Source: Conoideocrella luteorostrata (Eukaryota > Ascomycota > Sordariomycetes > Hypocreales > Clavicipitaceae). Taken from it: DNA of 10,289 nucleotides. Location of the stretch: assembly GCA_032433595.1 (NCBI GenBank), contig JASWJB010000617.1:1-10289 (forward strand). Reading direction: 5' to 3'. Below, one piece after another: positions 8,190 through 10,289 of this stretch (its first letter is position 1; each line of letters starts with the position of its first letter). The position numbers and the translations under genes were made by a program. The notes beneath the pieces were generated by a model, which saw only the letters and a program-made list of their open reading frames with translations, was not told the DNA's origin and ran no database searches.

Positions 8190-8420
8190 CTACTGGCCAT
8201 CCTCGGGCCTAACCTGCGCAGCCTGCATGCCCTTCTGGCCCTGCTCGGCGACGAAGGTCACGGTCTGTCCTTCCTTGAGGATCTTGAAGCCGGGGACTTC
8301 AATGGCCCTGAAGTGGACGAACAGGTCCTGCTTGTCGGCACCGGCGCCGGTCGGGCTGATGAATCCATAGCCCTTCTCCTCGTTGAACCACTTCACAGTT
8401 CCGGTCTGTCGCTCAGACAT
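8190..8420 (-). CDS. bacterial-type cold-shock-domain protein, 76 aa
   Basis: The whole protein is a single cold-shock domain, a five-strand beta barrel that binds single-stranded RNA and DNA and often acts as an RNA chaperone. TGTVKWFN (6-13), the RNP1-type KGYGFIS (16-22), the RNP2-type DLFVHF (32-37), a GF-LKEGQ-VTFV stretch and QKGMQA all match the CspA family of bacteria. Length and lack of extra tails are bacterial too; eukaryotic Y-box proteins carry long flanking regions. The loop between RNP1 and RNP2 is a few residues longer than usual (TGAGADKQ). By my count about four fifths of the codons end in G or C, as expected for a well-expressed fungal gene, so it is adapted to this genome and unlikely to be bacterial contamination. 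The coding region has no intron. The likely origin is an old bacterial transfer. Confidence 0.9.
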   Translation of the reverse strand: MSERQTGTVKWFNEEKGYGFISPTGAGADKQDLFVHFRAIEVPGFKILKEGQTVTFVAEQGQKGMQAAQVRPEDGQ

Positions 8421-8449
8421 GATTGCTTCTATCGCTGTCTTGTTATTGC

Positions 8450-8496
8450 CTGGAAATGTTTGAAGAAAAGGAAAGCTTAGTACCTGCTTCCTTCAC
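8450..8496 (-). other. possible 5' UTR intron of the cold-shock gene
   Basis: On the minus strand a GTGAAG donor at 8496, a TACTAAG branch-like site, a pyrimidine-rich stretch and a TTTCCAG acceptor ending at 8450 outline a 47-bp intron about 30 bases before the ATG. It is short and the donor is not ideal. If real, it shows that the gene has acquired eukaryotic leader structure. Confidence 0.35.
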
Positions 8497-8500
8497 GTGA
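8493..8500. promoter_or_regulatory. TCACGTGA palindrome (E-box type)
   Basis: A perfect 8-bp palindrome with a CACGTG core, the kind of site bound by bHLH factors in fungi. It lies about 75 bases upstream of the cold-shock ATG and overlaps the donor of the possible leader intron, so it may be transcribed and not a true promoter site. Confidence 0.3.
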
Positions 8501-8625
8501 GGGTGGGGGAAAGTTGATGGAGATGGTGTTGCGTAAAGCGGTGGAAATTTGGGAAACACGAGTCTTTCTGGAGATTTGTGAGTGAGGTAGAAAATCTGAA
8601 TTTTCTTCGCAGAGAAGGCTCCGCT

Positions 8626-8633
8626 ATTTTATA
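8626..8633 (-). promoter_or_regulatory. candidate TATA box TATAAAAT
   Basis: The minus strand reads TATAAAAT about 206 bases before the ATG of the cold-shock gene. With transcription starting some 30 to 60 bases further on, this would give a leader of about 150 bases, normal for a fungal gene and long enough to hold the possible leader intron. Confidence 0.45.
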
Positions 8634-8639
8634 CTCGAC

Positions 8640-10289
8640 CCGCATGATTTTTGTGTTGGGAGGAACCACGCTAGCTGAAAGTCGTGATTGTTGGCAGGTG
8701 CGGGGTAATCATCCACGTTTGCTTCGGCAAAGCCCTTCACGAAAGTACCAAATGATCTGCAGGCTCGTACTAAATTTCGATTCAATATCATTATGGCCCT
8801 AATGCCTGTGGTGAAAATTTTAATGCCACTAATCCGCCGCGTGAGGAGTGAAAAACCAAAATCGCGTTGTTGTGTGCTTCAAGGGCAATTTTTCAAAAAT
8901 CATCCCAGGTCATGTGACGTGGAGGAGCTCCGTCATGGTGATGCACCTTGACGGCCAACTACAGACGAAATCTTGGAAATATTCGACGCTTCCAGTACTT
9001 CGTATCGTAGGCTGACTGCATGGCTCTCCGAAATAGCGACCCAAATCACTCATCATGGTAAGAATGCGCCCAGAAGCCCCGGGTCTAGCTCGTGCGATAC
9101 CATTTGTGCCACCCCAACGATATGTTTGAAAATTTCTGCAGATCAGACTACAATAAACGGGCCTATGGATGTTATTGGTACTCTGGCGAATGTTTTGGAG
9201 GACGTGCAAACCCGATCCAACAGCCAATAAGACGTGTCTCATTCCCAAAAATCCGTCAAAAAGGATACGGGTGGCGTCCTGAACCAAAAGATATCAAACA
9301 CGCTCGAGAGATTATATCCTAGTCCATTATCTGGAGATCACTGCAGCACCCCAAAAATTACTCTACTATGATACCCAGGCTCGGCCTATAAACAAGCGAT
9401 GAGTCTGAGTAGAGACCTAGTCCTTGCACCCGAAGAAGTACTGCTACACACTCATTCGATTTCAAATGCGAGTGAGCCCATTGCATACTAAAGAATGTCG
9501 GGATATTTTACTCCCGCTAGTTTGCTTGTCGGTCAGCCATATCCCATTACTTGTATTTGACCCTGACTTTCATACCCACTGGATACCAACCCCGTGCTGC
9601 CTTCGCTAATACCGGCAGCGACGTATAACTGTAACCATCCGCCAAATAAAATACACAAAGGTTTTGAGGATACAAAGCCGCCTCTCTATTCACTGTTCAT
9701 AGTTCATGCTAGGTATAACCGAAGTTCATCAGCGTCATCCATCCAGGCGTCCTCAACTCTTGCAACAGCTTCACCACTTTAGCACGACGCTCTATCCTTT
9801 GGCACCCCGAAAAATAGTCTAGGATTCTGCGTTGGGAGTAAACAGCCCGCATAAAATCTAGAGCTGCATAGAACCGAATGCGGCTAATTTATGCGAAGGT
9901 CCTCTTATCCTTCTGTGAGATAACGCACCTGCAGCGAAGTGTAAACGTGTTGCATCTCCGACATCGACGTAGTATTTTTGGTGGGGGGCCAGCTGCAGAT
10001 AGCACACATTGGTCGAGATACAGAAACTTATATCTCGGTATTAAGACGAAAAGGGCTTATTTCTCAGCTTTCCAAACCTACCTCATGAAACCACCCGTGC
10101 CGTGAAGCCCCCGGCCCATAGGTTATAAATTTATCCGTATGTCATGGCAGGCACAGTAACTCACTGTCAAGAAGAGCATGTTACAAATGTGTTACGGATC
10201 ACAGTGAGCCGGTTACGGATTCTGACCCAGTGGAGATATCGTGAGACAACCTTCCGGGTCCGATGACGGAATTCATAGATAGTAGTCAT
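8640..10289. other. 1.65 kb at the right end without a supported gene
   Basis: No open frame here shows a recognisable domain. The longest are 8910-9287 on the minus strand (125 codons) and 8973-9230 on the + strand, which overlap. A + strand GTAAGA at about 9058 and TTTCTGCAG ending at about 9141 could mark an intron, and the frame read from about 9092 to 9322 contains a Cys/Tyr-rich stretch (GCYWYSGECFGG), but no consistent gene model results. I see no rRNA, tRNA or clear transposon ends. Confidence 0.5.

Noticed and set aside
8062..8370. 102-codon + strand frame
   Set aside because: It is antisense to the cold-shock gene, whose family match is unambiguous.
8190..8420. Bacterial contamination as the source of the cold-shock gene
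   Set aside because: The codon bias is fungal in style, no bacterial ribosome binding site or operon is seen, and it sits among fungal-type sequence with a TATA box upstream.
8910..9287. 125-codon minus-strand frame
   Set aside because: No domain, signal peptide or family resemblance, and a + strand frame of similar quality overlaps it.
9058..9322. Possible intron and Cys/Tyr-rich small protein on the + strand
   Set aside because: Splice-like signals exist, but joining them gives a stop in the only frame that would lead into the Cys-rich stretch, so no consistent gene results.

Overview
The window looks like nuclear DNA of a filamentous ascomycete. The three split genes have short introns (56 to 64 bp) with fungal GT...AG borders and CTRAC-type branch sites, and one gene is a HET-domain protein, a family confined to filamentous fungi. 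A secreted relative of the heat-labile-enterotoxin A chain is most often seen in Hypocreales, especially insect pathogens, so a hypocrealean host is my best guess. That guess is inference; nothing here proves the species.

Layout from left to right: 1-1554 holds no intact gene I can defend, only a possible remnant of a secreted-protein gene (about 169-974). A HET-domain gene with a C-terminal ZZ zinc finger follows on the + strand (1555-3278). It is broken by an internal deletion with frameshift and by an in-frame stop. Converging on it from the right is an intact two-exon minus-strand gene (5351-3823) for a 490-residue secreted protein with an enterotoxin-A-like ADP-ribosyltransferase domain. 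Its signal peptide lies on a separate first exon that a simple ORF scan misses. A TCG microsatellite sits just upstream of it. After about 1.4 kb of apparently empty DNA come two more minus-strand genes. One is a two-exon gene for a 169-residue conserved fungal protein of unknown function (7349-6778). The other is an intronless gene for a 76-residue cold-shock-domain protein of bacterial type (8420-8190). The last 1.65 kb shows no gene I can support.

The genes do not form a pathway. A decayed incompatibility-type gene, a secreted toxin-like enzyme and a bacterial-type cold-shock gene, spaced widely and mixed with relics, suggest an accessory, fast-changing part of a fungal genome. The most notable points are the altered active-site motifs and unrecognised C-terminal region of the secreted enzyme, the loss of the HET core motif, and the apparent bacterial origin of the cold-shock gene.
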